Below, piece by piece: positions 32,441 through 40,435 of a stretch of DNA of 64,000 bases; the stretch's first letter is position 1, and each line of letters opens with the position of its first letter. The notes below the pieces were generated by a model. It saw only the letters and a list, made by a program, of their open reading frames with translations. It did not search any database and had not been told where the DNA came from. The DNA is taken from NCBI GenBank assembly GCA_017622085.1, contig JAGARU010000111.1:1-64000 (forward strand), given 5' to 3'. Source of the DNA: Clostridia bacterium. Its GTDB lineage: Bacteria > Bacillota > Clostridia > Oscillospirales > CAG-272. The position numbers were made by a program, and so were the translations under genes.

Positions 32441-33481
32441 ATGAAGGAATTGCTTTTAACCGCCGAAGCTCCGGCGGAATTTGTTGATGCACTTCTAAAA
32501 TATGAAAAGTTCTTACAGAAAAAGAAGAATGATGTCCTTTACATAGAGGAGATGATTGATGTTCTGGTGCGCAACAAAGTGCGCCTGCACAACGGATTTA
32601 TCTTAGCGAGCATTGTGCGCAATGTGGATTGGTCCAATTTAGCCTACGATAAGCGCCAAGAGCTTGCCGTAATGTTGACCAAACGGTATTATGGGGATGG
32701 CCACCCCCGCGAGCATTACTGGGTAATGATGCTAGTTTCCTTGCTGATCGGTCGGGAGGCTTACCCTCTTCTGATGGATGCGGCCCGAAGAGACTCGGTT
32801 TTGGAAGTTCGCGCCTGCGCGATAAAAAGTCTTGCGAAGGTTTCAGGGCAGACCTTTGATCGAAACCTGCCAAAGGATCCCGGAAAATGGAAGGAACAAG
32901 ATTTGCGCCTGGATGAAATGGAAGCTTGGATCGCGGAAGGATGTCCGGATGGCCCCGGCTACCTGCCGCCTGTGCTGGATCCTGCGCTGACCACACCTAC
33001 GAATGATTTTGAGCGGACGGTTTGTGCGTTTAATCGGCGTTTGGAAAGACTGAACCAAGACACTTTTGCGTGGGATCCAACGGATTACTCCTCTTATACC
33101 AACTGTTTGGCTCATGCGGATCGAGAACAAGTGATCAAGCTTCAAAAAGCATATGCCTTTCCCATTTGGTATGCCGAATTTTTGACACGTTTTTCTCCGT
33201 GCAATGTGGTAATTCCGAAGGGTATGTATGAGATTTATCTTTACGGCGCGGATGATTTGGCTGAGAAGCAGATTGGATATTCCGTATCTGTGCAGGGCGA
33301 TGCGCTGGAGGGCTGGCCGGACGGATTTGTAGTGATCGCTGACCGCTTTGGCGATCCGTACTGCATTGATTGCACCGGCAAAAGGCCCGGCGTGCTTTTT
33401 GCGCGTCATGGGGAAGGGGTTTGGAATTTCTCAAAAAAATACAATAGCTTTGAGGAGTTTCTTGCATACTTAGCTAAATGA
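32441..33481 (+). CDS. HEAT-like helical protein with C-terminal SUKH (SMI1/KNR4) domain
   Basis: A 346-residue soluble protein. The N-terminal part (about 1-170) is helical with HEAT-like features (EHYWVMMLVSLLIGREAYPL, VLEVRACAIKSLAKV). The C-terminal part (about 225-346) matches a SUKH domain: KLQKAYAFPIWYAEFLTRFS, then WPDGFVVIADRFGDPYCID and the FEEFLAYL end. In bacteria, SUKH proteins commonly act as immunity proteins to polymorphic toxins. No toxin is adjacent, although a TIR-domain protein starts 107 bp downstream from its own promoter. ATG 32441 follows GGAAAGG. Confidence 0.75.
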   Translation: MKELLLTAEAPAEFVDALLKYEKFLQKKKNDVLYIEEMIDVLVRNKVRLHNGFILASIVRNVDWSNLAYDKRQELAVMLTKRYYGDGHPREHYWVMMLVSLLIGREAYPLLMDAARRDSVLEVRACAIKSLAKVSGQTFDRNLPKDPGKWKEQDLRLDEMEAWIAEGCPDGPGYLPPVLDPALTTPTNDFERTVCAFNRRLERLNQDTFAWDPTDYSSYTNCLAHADREQVIKLQKAYAFPIWYAEFLTRFSPCNVVIPKGMYEIYLYGADDLAEKQIGYSVSVQGDALEGWPDGFVVIADRFGDPYCIDCTGKRPGVLFARHGEGVWNFSKKYNSFEEFLAYLAK

Positions 33482-33512
33482 TGACTATGTGCTGTTGGAT
33501 TTGCAGAAATGG

Positions 33513-33541
33513 TTGCCGAATTGCGCGAAATCTGCTATAAT
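33513..33541 (+). promoter_or_regulatory. Promoter of the TIR-domain gene
   Basis: TTGCCG and TATAAT with a 17-bp spacer, about 45 bp before the start codon. It separates the TIR gene from the SUKH gene transcriptionally. Confidence 0.65.
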
Positions 33542-33587
33542 GATATAATAAGATTGATTTTACCGATGGCAAGGAGACTTTGTGAGA

Positions 33588-34667
33588 ATGGATACGTTCG
33601 TATTTATCAGCTATAGCAGTAAAAATTACAGCACAGCGGCAGAGCTGCGCCGGGTTCTGGAGACCAACGGCTTCTCCTGTTGGATGGCGCCGGAATCGAT
33701 TCCGGCCGGCAGTGACTATGCGGCCGAGATTCCTGTGGCCATTCAAAACTGCAGTGCCTTTGTGCTGGTTTTGTCTAAGGAGGCTCAGCTTTCCACGTGG
33801 GTCCCCAAGGAGCTGGATATCGCTCTCACCTGCAATCGGGTGGTCATTCCCATCCATACGGACAATGCGGATGTGGTGCAGGCCTTTAATTTCCGTCTGA
33901 CCAACGTGCAACGGATCGAGGCGCACCGCCGCATGAGCGAGGCCATTTCCGAGCTGATTGCCCGGCTGAACGCCGTTTGCGGCTTGAAAACCTCCACCTT
34001 CCCCTCCGCCAAGCGCTGGGATACGGTGTGCTTCGGACGCTACGGTGGCGCGGACATTGAATGGCTGGTTTTGGAAAAGGCTGCCGGCCGTATGCTCTTG
34101 CTCAGCAAACGGGTTTTGGATATCTGCCCCGACGTACCGTTCCTGCCTGCGCCCGGTATGCCGAAATCCACTTCGGTCAGCTGGGAGCATTCCGCTCTCC
34201 GTCAGTGGTTGAACGTTACGTTCATGGAGGCAGCCTTTGAGCCCGATGATGCGGACAAGCTTCTGGCGGTGGAACGCAAAACGGAGAAGTATTCCTGCCT
34301 GTGGGAGGATGCCCAGCATAAGCTGGACGACAACAGCTTTGAAATTACCACGGAGGAGGTCTTTGTGCTCTCTCCCGGGGAGGTCAAGCAGTATTTCCCC
34401 TGGCATAAGAAAAAGCATCTCTGCGCCGCGGCTGGCGCAGAATTCTCGAAACGGGTCGAATGGGGTATGGAATGCGCTCCTTGGTGCCTGCGCGGTATGG
34501 AGGACTATGTCCGTTTTTATAATCCCACGCCCGAGGATCCGTACCGTGAGGCGGGAACCTTTTACCATGTGGTGGATTGGCGGGGACGTACGTTTAAAAC
34601 AACAGGAGAAACGTTGCTCGAGTACCGGGGTGTTCGCCCGGCCATATGGGTGCGTTGTGAGGAATAA
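33588..34667 (+). CDS. TIR-domain protein fused to a DUF6273-like domain
   Basis: A 359-residue protein. The N-terminal TIR domain (about 1-130) has MDTFVFISYSSKN, the BB-loop region CWMAPESIPAGSDYAAEI and the TWVPKELDIAL helix, in which Glu75 is at the position of the NADase catalytic glutamate. The C-terminal part (about 145-359) matches DUF6273-type sequence (IEWLVLEKAAGRMLLLSKR, SVSWEHSALRQWLN, RPAIWVRC), a lectin- or sulfatase-modifying-factor-like fold that often ends proteins of unknown role. The residue supports possible NAD cleavage; that is inference. GTG 33582 in the same frame is an alternative start, 5 bp from AAGGAG. Confidence 0.8.
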   Translation: MDTFVFISYSSKNYSTAAELRRVLETNGFSCWMAPESIPAGSDYAAEIPVAIQNCSAFVLVLSKEAQLSTWVPKELDIALTCNRVVIPIHTDNADVVQAFNFRLTNVQRIEAHRRMSEAISELIARLNAVCGLKTSTFPSAKRWDTVCFGRYGGADIEWLVLEKAAGRMLLLSKRVLDICPDVPFLPAPGMPKSTSVSWEHSALRQWLNVTFMEAAFEPDDADKLLAVERKTEKYSCLWEDAQHKLDDNSFEITTEEVFVLSPGEVKQYFPWHKKKHLCAAAGAEFSKRVEWGMECAPWCLRGMEDYVRFYNPTPEDPYREAGTFYHVVDWRGRTFKTTGETLLEYRGVRPAIWVRCEE

Positions 34668-34669
34668 AT

Positions 34670-35875
34670 ATGCAATATTCGGCGTTTGTCAAAAAGATTC
34701 CCGTTGAAAAAGGCTGGTCGGGGGATCGGAAATATTTGGCGGAAACGGCGACGGGGGAGCGGTATTTGCTCCGGGTATCGCCCATGGAGCGCGAGGCCTC
34801 CCGCCGGCGGATGTTTGAGCTGCAGCAGCAGGTGGCGGAGCTGGGAATTCCCATGTGCCGACCTGTGTCCATTGGCGTGTGCGAGGAGGGCGTGTACACC
34901 GTCCAGACCTGGATCGACGGCGTGGACGCCGAGGATGCCATTGCCGCCATGCCCGAGCCGGATCAGTACCGATACGGCGTGGAGGCCGGGCGGATCCTGG
35001 CTCGCATCCACACAATTTCGGCGCCTGCCGAACAGCCCGACTGGGAGCCTCGCTTCAATGCAAAAATGGATCGTAAGATCCGTATGTATCGGGAGTGTCC
35101 CATTCAATTTGACGGGGCAGAGCAGATGATCGCTTACATCGAGGCCAACCGCTCGCTCCTGAAAAACCGTCCACAGACCTATCAGCACGGGGATTACCAT
35201 GTGGGCAATCTGATGCTGGAGAAGGGTCGCATCACCGTCATTGATTTTGACCGCTATGACTTTGGCGACCCGTGGGAGGAGTTCAACCGCATCGTCTGGT
35301 GTGCACAGGCCGCGCCCCGCTTTGCCTCCGGCATGGTGGACGGCTATTTTGAGGGAGAGGTACCGGAGGAATTCTGGCGTCTTCTCGCCCTGTACATCAG
35401 CTCCAATACCCTGTCCTCCATCCCGTGGGCCATCCCGTTTGGAGAAGAGGAGGTGCAGGTCATGCAAAATCAGGCGAGAGACGTGCTCTCTTGGTACGAT
35501 GATATGCGCCGTGTCATCCCGTCCTGGTACAAGCGCGGTGCTCCTTCGCCCGTGGGACGCCGGGTACACGTGGTGATCGACCGCCCCTTGGGCTCGGCAC
35601 ATCCGAATCATCCCGATATGATCTACCCAGTCAATTACGGCTACGTCCCCGGCGTTCTTGCCGGCGATGGGGAGGAGCAGGACGCCTACGTTTTGGGCGT
35701 GGACGCTCCCGTGACAGCCTTTGACGGTGTGGTCATTGCCGTTCTCCACCGCAACGACGATGCGGAGGAGAAATGGGTGGTAGCTCCGGAGGGTGTGGAC
35801 GTATCCGACGGGGAAATTCTCGCCAAGACCCACTTTACGGAACAATATTTTACAACCGTCTTAAAACGAAACTGA
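34670..35875 (+). CDS. Aminoglycoside-phosphotransferase-like kinase fused to pyrophosphatase-like domain
   Basis: A 401-residue two-domain protein. Residues 1-290 are an APH/choline-kinase fold: HGDYHVGNLML (catalytic Asp175) and VIDFDRYD (metal-binding). Residues about 296-401 match an inorganic-pyrophosphatase-like fold (VDRPLGSxHP-type start VVIDRPLGSAHPNHPD, YPVNYGYVPGV, DAYVLGVDAPV) that is normally found as a small separate protein. The fold contains acidic residues of the pyrophosphatase site but the full set could not be confirmed. It starts 2 bp after the TIR gene stop, probably coupled to it. Substrate unknown; drug resistance should not be assumed. Confidence 0.8.
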   Translation: MQYSAFVKKIPVEKGWSGDRKYLAETATGERYLLRVSPMEREASRRRMFELQQQVAELGIPMCRPVSIGVCEEGVYTVQTWIDGVDAEDAIAAMPEPDQYRYGVEAGRILARIHTISAPAEQPDWEPRFNAKMDRKIRMYRECPIQFDGAEQMIAYIEANRSLLKNRPQTYQHGDYHVGNLMLEKGRITVIDFDRYDFGDPWEEFNRIVWCAQAAPRFASGMVDGYFEGEVPEEFWRLLALYISSNTLSSIPWAIPFGEEEVQVMQNQARDVLSWYDDMRRVIPSWYKRGAPSPVGRRVHVVIDRPLGSAHPNHPDMIYPVNYGYVPGVLAGDGEEQDAYVLGVDAPVTAFDGVVIAVLHRNDDAEEKWVVAPEGVDVSDGEILAKTHFTEQYFTTVLKRN

Positions 35876-35906
35876 AATTTATACAAATGTAAAAAGGATG
35901 GAGATC

Positions 35907-36794
35907 ATGAAGAAACGGTCCTCGCTTAACGTTTTGCTCCTTGACCTGCTGTGTGCTGTAGCGGCCGGCTTGGTGGTGGGCACGGCGTACCACTTTTTCC
36001 AGAACAGCAACGGCTTTGCTCCCGGCGGCGTGGGCGGTCTTGCCACCATTACCCACCACCTCCTGGCGGATCGGGTCAGCTGGTCCGTACTGATGGTTGC
36101 TTTTAATCTGCCGATCTTCATTCTGGTCAGCGCCATTATCGACCGCAAGCTGGGCCTTATGCTCAGTGTGTATATGATGGTTCAGTCCTTTACCCCTCAG
36201 CTTTATCATTTGCTTGGCGCCCGCCCCTATAGCCTTGCCAACAACGGCACGGACTTTAACGTGGTGTTTGCCTGCATTGCCACCGGTGTCATTTCCGGCT
36301 TCGGCTTTTCCATGATGCTCAAGCGCTTTGGTGCCAGCGGCGGTACCTACGGCATTTCCGCCCTGATCCGCCACGCGCACCCGGAGCTGAACATCGCCTA
36401 CGTTTCCTTTATTATGGATGCCAGCGTGGTGTGCATTGCCTTCTTCGTGTACGGCATGCGCATTACCCCCGTGATCTGTACGCTCCTGAACCTGTTTATT
36501 GCCAACGTCATTGTGGATCACGGCCTCAGCGGCATCAAAAACGGCTATAAATTCGAGATTATTACCGCCTACCCGAAGGAGCTGTCAAATGAGCTCATGA
36601 CCCGCCTCAAGCGCGGTGTCACCGAGATCCGGGCCCACGGCGTGTATTCCGATACGGATAAATTTATGCTGGTGTGTATCATCCACAAGCGCCAGATCGG
36701 CGAAATGATGCGCATCATCAAGCAATACCCCGACACCTTTGCCAGCTTCGGCAAGGTAAACGAGGTGTTCGGCAACTTCAAGCGGGACGTTTGA
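35907..36794 (+). CDS. YitT family membrane protein
   Basis: A 295-residue membrane protein with about five to six N-terminal helices (YitT/DUF161 domain, with FFQNSNGFAPGGVGGLATI) and a C-terminal cytoplasmic DUF2179 domain (about 215-290, ELMTRLKRGVTEIRAHGVYS). The family occurs widely in Firmicutes; its transport function is not settled. ATG 35907 has AAAGGATGGAG upstream; an ATG 9 bp earlier is too close to the site. Confidence 0.85.
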   Translation: MKKRSSLNVLLLDLLCAVAAGLVVGTAYHFFQNSNGFAPGGVGGLATITHHLLADRVSWSVLMVAFNLPIFILVSAIIDRKLGLMLSVYMMVQSFTPQLYHLLGARPYSLANNGTDFNVVFACIATGVISGFGFSMMLKRFGASGGTYGISALIRHAHPELNIAYVSFIMDASVVCIAFFVYGMRITPVICTLLNLFIANVIVDHGLSGIKNGYKFEIITAYPKELSNELMTRLKRGVTEIRAHGVYSDTDKFMLVCIIHKRQIGEMMRIIKQYPDTFASFGKVNEVFGNFKRDV

Positions 36795-36823
36795 CCAAGG
36801 CGGACAAGGAAAGGAGACCCCCG

Positions 36824-37273
36824 ATGCTCCGGCATAAAATTTTGCGCTGTATCCCTTGCCTTTGTTATTTAGTTTACCTTTCCCTCGGCATTGCCCTTCA
36901 TCACCACCTGTACGGTGTCTTGAATCGCGGCACCGGCGAGATGGATCTCTACGCCGGTATGCTTGCAGGCGTCTTGCTGGTTTTTGCCTATGTGTTTTCG
37001 CTTCTTTATACCGTGGCCGGTGCGGTTGCACTGATCCTGAAGCTGCTTCATCTTGCGACGGGTCGCCCCTGGCTTTGCGTGCTTTGCATAGTTCTGGACG
37101 CGCTTTATAGCCAAGCCTACGGCGTCATGGCGCTGACCGCGCTCCTTGACCAAAGTGTCCGCACGGCCCTGTTTTTGGGAGCCTTGTTTGTCCTGTCCGT
37201 TCTTGCTCTGATTTTGAATGCCCGTGCTCTTGGCCGTAAGCCACGGCGCGAGGCTGCTTTGGAGGAATTATGA
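36824..37273 (+). CDS. Four-helix membrane protein
   Basis: A 149-residue hydrophobic protein with about four transmembrane helices and a basic C-terminal tail (GRKPRREAALEEL). The frame extends upstream but AAAGGAG fits ATG 36824. The stop overlaps the M28 peptidase start as ATGA. No family recognised; it may assist the peptidase. Confidence 0.65.
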   Translation: MLRHKILRCIPCLCYLVYLSLGIALHHHLYGVLNRGTGEMDLYAGMLAGVLLVFAYVFSLLYTVAGAVALILKLLHLATGRPWLCVLCIVLDALYSQAYGVMALTALLDQSVRTALFLGALFVLSVLALILNARALGRKPRREAALEEL

Positions 37274-38175
37274 ATCTTCTTGATTACTTAAATGAAGCCT
37301 ACCCCGCCCGCAAGAGCGAGGAGGAGAAAAAAGCCTTCCGCACCTACGTGGAGGAGCACTACGGTGCTCGCACCGAGGTAACCAAGGACGGCAAAAACCG
37401 CAATCTGGTGATCGGCGACCCCGAAACGGCGAATATTCTTTGCACCGCCCACTACGATACCCCCGCCGCCGCTCTGTTTCCCAACTTGATGATCCCCCGC
37501 AACTCGGTGCTGTTCTATCTCTATCAGTTCCTCATTGTGGGCGTGCTTCTTGCGGTGTCGCTTCTTGGGGGCTGGCTGGTGGAGCTTGCCGTCGGACGGG
37601 AGGAGGCCTTCTTCCTTGCCTTTCTTGTGTTTTACTATCTGGGCTTCTATCTTTTGTTCTTTGGCTTCAAAAATAAGCATAACGCCAACGATAACACCTC
37701 CGGCGTGGCAACGGTCCTGACCTTGGCTGAGCAGTACAAGGGCAGTCAGGTGGCCTTTATACTCTTTGATAACGAGGAGGGCGGAAAAAAGGGCTCAAAG
37801 GCCTTCCGTAAGGATCATAAGGACGCCATGCAGGATAAATTTCTTCTGAACTTCGACTGCGTGGGCAACGGCGAGAACATCCTCTTCATCGCCCAGAAGA
37901 AGGCGGAGGCCCATCCGGAGCTGTCTCGTCTAAAGAAGATCTTTGCCGCCGAGGGCGCTTACGCCGTTCATTTTTACCCGGAAAAGGGCTCACAGTGCAA
38001 TTCCGACCATAAGAATTTCCCCTGCGGTGTGGGTTGTATGGCCTGCCGCCGTACCAAGGGCGGTCTCTTCTATACCCCCTACATCCATACGGCCAAGGAT
38101 ACGGTAGCCTCCTGGGAGAACGTCCGGTATCTGGCCGAGCGGGTGGGAGAATTTTTGGCAGAGACGGGGGAATAA
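37270..38175 (+). CDS. M28 family zinc peptidase with inserted membrane helices
   Basis: A 301-residue M28 aminopeptidase-like protein. Metal and catalytic motifs are TAHYDTP (about 59-65), ANDNTSGV (about 140-147), NEEGGKKGSKAF (about 165-176), NFDCVG and the final CNSDHKNF with IHTAKD. Between HYDT and NDNT about 65 residues form two transmembrane helices (FYLYQFLIVGVLLAVSLLGG and AFFLAFLVFYYLGFYLL). It may therefore be a membrane-bound peptidase. It overlaps the preceding membrane gene by 4 bp. Confidence 0.8.
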   Translation: MNLLDYLNEAYPARKSEEEKKAFRTYVEEHYGARTEVTKDGKNRNLVIGDPETANILCTAHYDTPAAALFPNLMIPRNSVLFYLYQFLIVGVLLAVSLLGGWLVELAVGREEAFFLAFLVFYYLGFYLLFFGFKNKHNANDNTSGVATVLTLAEQYKGSQVAFILFDNEEGGKKGSKAFRKDHKDAMQDKFLLNFDCVGNGENILFIAQKKAEAHPELSRLKKIFAAEGAYAVHFYPEKGSQCNSDHKNFPCGVGCMACRRTKGGLFYTPYIHTAKDTVASWENVRYLAERVGEFLAETGE

Positions 38176-38176
38176 T

Positions 38177-38524
38177 ATGGAAGCCCCGATCGCTGCTCTG
38201 ACTGCGCAAGTTTTGCAGTGCCTTACGAGCATTCCCAAGGGCAAGGTGACTACCTACGGCGCCATTGCCGCCCGCCTTGGAAACCCGCACCTTGCCCGCG
38301 CCGTGGGCAACGCGCTCCACAAAAACACGGACAGCCGTGCCTATCCCTGCCACCGGGTGGTGCGTGCCGACGGACGTCTGTCCGAGGCCTACGCCTTCGG
38401 CGGACTTGACGCCCAGGCGGAACGGCTCCGAGCCGAGGGTGTGGAGGTCGCGGACGGCCGGGTGGATCTGACAAAATACGGATTGCGTGGATGGGAATCG
38501 AGCCCATCCCGGGAGAATTTATGA
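38177..38524 (+). CDS. MGMT/Ogt-family DNA alkyltransferase, short form
   Basis: A 115-residue protein with the O6-alkylguanine transferase C-terminal domain: IPKGKVTTYGAIAARLG, ARAVGNALHKN and the active-site motif YPCHRVV. The reactive cysteine is intact, unlike alkyltransferase-like proteins that carry Trp there. The N-terminal domain of full-length Ada/Ogt is absent, as in the short family. Catalytic alkyl transfer is likely but not certain. It starts 2 bp after the peptidase stop and overlaps the next gene by 4 bp. Confidence 0.8.
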   Translation: MEAPIAALTAQVLQCLTSIPKGKVTTYGAIAARLGNPHLARAVGNALHKNTDSRAYPCHRVVRADGRLSEAYAFGGLDAQAERLRAEGVEVADGRVDLTKYGLRGWESSPSRENL

Positions 38525-39513
38525 AAAAATACGATTTTTTGGACTGCGCCAAGGGGATCTCCATTCTGGCCATCGTCCTCTACCACCTGATCTTTTTCGG
38601 GCTGAACGTGCCGAATATCCTCAAAACCGCCTCCTCCTTTGGCGGGGCAGGGGTCAAGATCTTTCTTGTGGCCTCCGGCTTTGGCCTCTACTACTCCCAT
38701 ATGCGCCGCCCCTTGGGCTACGGTGCGTTTCTGAAGCGCCGCTTTTTGAAGATTTATATCCCCTACGTGGCGGTGATCCTCCTTTCCTTCGCCTCCGGTC
38801 TTATGTATGCCGGCGACGACGGCTGGCAGGCGCTTTTGTCCCACGTCTTCCTTTATAAAATGTTCGTTCCCGCCTATGAAGCCAGCTTCGGCGAGCAGTT
38901 CTGGTATATTTCCACCCTTTTCCAGTTCTACCTTGTGTTCCACCTGCTGGCTTGGCTGATCAAGCGGCTGGGCAGCCGTAAATTCTTCCTCCTCACCTGC
39001 GGCATCAGCGCGGCGTGGACGGTGTTTACCGTAATGGCAGGCCTCTCGGAGGAACGGATCTGGAACAGCTTCTTTTTGCAGTTCCTGTGGGAGTTTGCCC
39101 TCGGTATGTGCATGGCCGAGGCCTATGGCGAGGAGCGTCCTACAGTGGAGGGATGCCGTATGCGGTATCTGTTGCCCGTAACGGCGGTGTCCTTCGTGCT
39201 GTTTGCCCTGTCGGGTCTCTATGGAGGGCCGGTGCTCAAATCCTTTAACGACGTATTCAGCACCCTGGCCTTTGGCGGTGTGTGCATCCTTATTTATAAG
39301 TGGAAGCTTCTGCGGCCGCTGTGGCGATGGATCAATTCCTTCTCTTACGAGTGGTATCTGACCCACTTCCTTGTAATGGTTGCCCTGTATCACTTCCTGC
39401 CCATGCCCGCCCTCAATTTCCCCGTGGGCGTGCTGGTGCTTCTGGTGGGAGCCGGGGTATCCTTGGTGCTTTCCCGTTTCACGTCCCGCTTTTACAGAAA
39501 GGTAGGTTTATAA
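38521..39513 (+). CDS. Acyltransferase family 3 membrane protein (second copy)
   Basis: A 330-residue integral membrane protein with about ten helices and the acyltransferase-3 start pattern (DFLDCAKGISILAIVLYHLI, with the family histidine at YHLIFF). It probably O-acetylates a surface polymer. It is not especially close to the member at 24057-25052. It overlaps the alkyltransferase gene by 4 bp and has a GGGAGA site. A small membrane gene follows immediately. Confidence 0.8.
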   Translation: MKKYDFLDCAKGISILAIVLYHLIFFGLNVPNILKTASSFGGAGVKIFLVASGFGLYYSHMRRPLGYGAFLKRRFLKIYIPYVAVILLSFASGLMYAGDDGWQALLSHVFLYKMFVPAYEASFGEQFWYISTLFQFYLVFHLLAWLIKRLGSRKFFLLTCGISAAWTVFTVMAGLSEERIWNSFFLQFLWEFALGMCMAEAYGEERPTVEGCRMRYLLPVTAVSFVLFALSGLYGGPVLKSFNDVFSTLAFGGVCILIYKWKLLRPLWRWINSFSYEWYLTHFLVMVALYHFLPMPALNFPVGVLVLLVGAGVSLVLSRFTSRFYRKVGL

Positions 39514-39723
39514 ATGAAAGGATTGAAGGTATTGCAGATCCTCGGCATCATCGGCTACGTGGGTCTGGTGATCGGCGTTGGCATGGATTTAGCCAACCTC
39601 TTTGGCGACAAGGAGATCTTCTCCACGTCCGTGACCCTTCCGTTTTATATTGTGGCCCTGGCGGGTCTGGTCTGTGACTACATCCGCATCGGCAAAGAGA
39701 AAAAGATGAATAAAAAGAAATAA
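39514..39723 (+). CDS. Small two-helix membrane protein
   Basis: A 69-residue protein starting on the base after the acyltransferase stop (MKGLKVLQILGIIGYVGLV), with two hydrophobic helices and a lysine-rich tail. A GAAAGG site precedes it. Function unknown, possibly an accessory subunit. Confidence 0.6.
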   Translation: MKGLKVLQILGIIGYVGLVIGVGMDLANLFGDKEIFSTSVTLPFYIVALAGLVCDYIRIGKEKKMNKKK

Positions 39724-39760
39724 TCTCCCGTATGTATCGGTGAGAGAATAGGAGAAAACC

Positions 39761-40417
39761 ATGGAGAACGCATTGACCTGGATCTGCCTGGTCCGCCACG
39801 GCGAGACCGATTGGAATTTGGCCGGACGTATGCAGGGCAGAGACAATATTCCAATGAACGAAACCGGCCGCGCTCAGGGTCGCGCCTGCGCCGAGGCCTT
39901 TGCCGAGGCAAAGAGTGCCTGCGGTGCTTGTTGGGATAAGGTGTACGCCAGCACCCTCGACCGGGCCGTCGAAACGGGCACCTTCATTTCCCGCGCGCTG
40001 GGGCTTGCCGATCCCGAAAAGACCGAGGCTCTTCTGGAGCGGGATTTCGGCAAATATTCCGGCTATTCCTACTACGACTATGCGGTGGCTACCCACGCTC
40101 CCGATGTTTTCGATTGGTCTCAGCTTGAGAGCACGGAGGCCATCCGCGGCCGCATCTACGATTTCGCCCGCCGCCTCCATGAGACCGCCCCCGGCACCCG
40201 GGTGATCGGCATTACCCACGGCGGCGTTATCAAAACCTTGGCCAAGACCGAGGAGCGCGCTCCCACCGTCAAGTACTCGGAGGGCGTGCACAACTGTTGC
40301 ATCAACATCTATTCCTTCGACGGGGAAAAGCTCCGCCTGGAGGCCTTTAATATGAAGGGCGAGGAGTATATCGCCTTTATGAAAGAGAATCCGGCGCTCT
40401 TTGACGCCGACAAGTAA
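39761..40417 (+). CDS. Histidine phosphatase family protein
   Basis: A 218-residue cytoplasmic phosphatase of the phosphoglycerate-mutase-like superfamily: catalytic RHG in CLVRHGETDW, the arginine in AGRMQGRDN, the acidic motif TLDRAVETG and the second histidine ITHGGVI. Members dephosphorylate sugar phosphates or other small molecules; a cofactor-dependent mutase is unlikely. AGGAGAAAACC precedes the ATG. mnmA follows by 18 bp. Confidence 0.85.
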   Translation: MENALTWICLVRHGETDWNLAGRMQGRDNIPMNETGRAQGRACAEAFAEAKSACGACWDKVYASTLDRAVETGTFISRALGLADPEKTEALLERDFGKYSGYSYYDYAVATHAPDVFDWSQLESTEAIRGRIYDFARRLHETAPGTRVIGITHGGVIKTLAKTEERAPTVKYSEGVHNCCINIYSFDGEKLRLEAFNMKGEEYIAFMKENPALFDADK

Positions 40418-40435
40418 GATCGGAGCGAAATTATT

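Noticed and set aside
34670..35545. Aminoglycoside resistance gene
   Set aside because: Only the general APH/choline-kinase fold is seen; the fusion and context do not support drug resistance.
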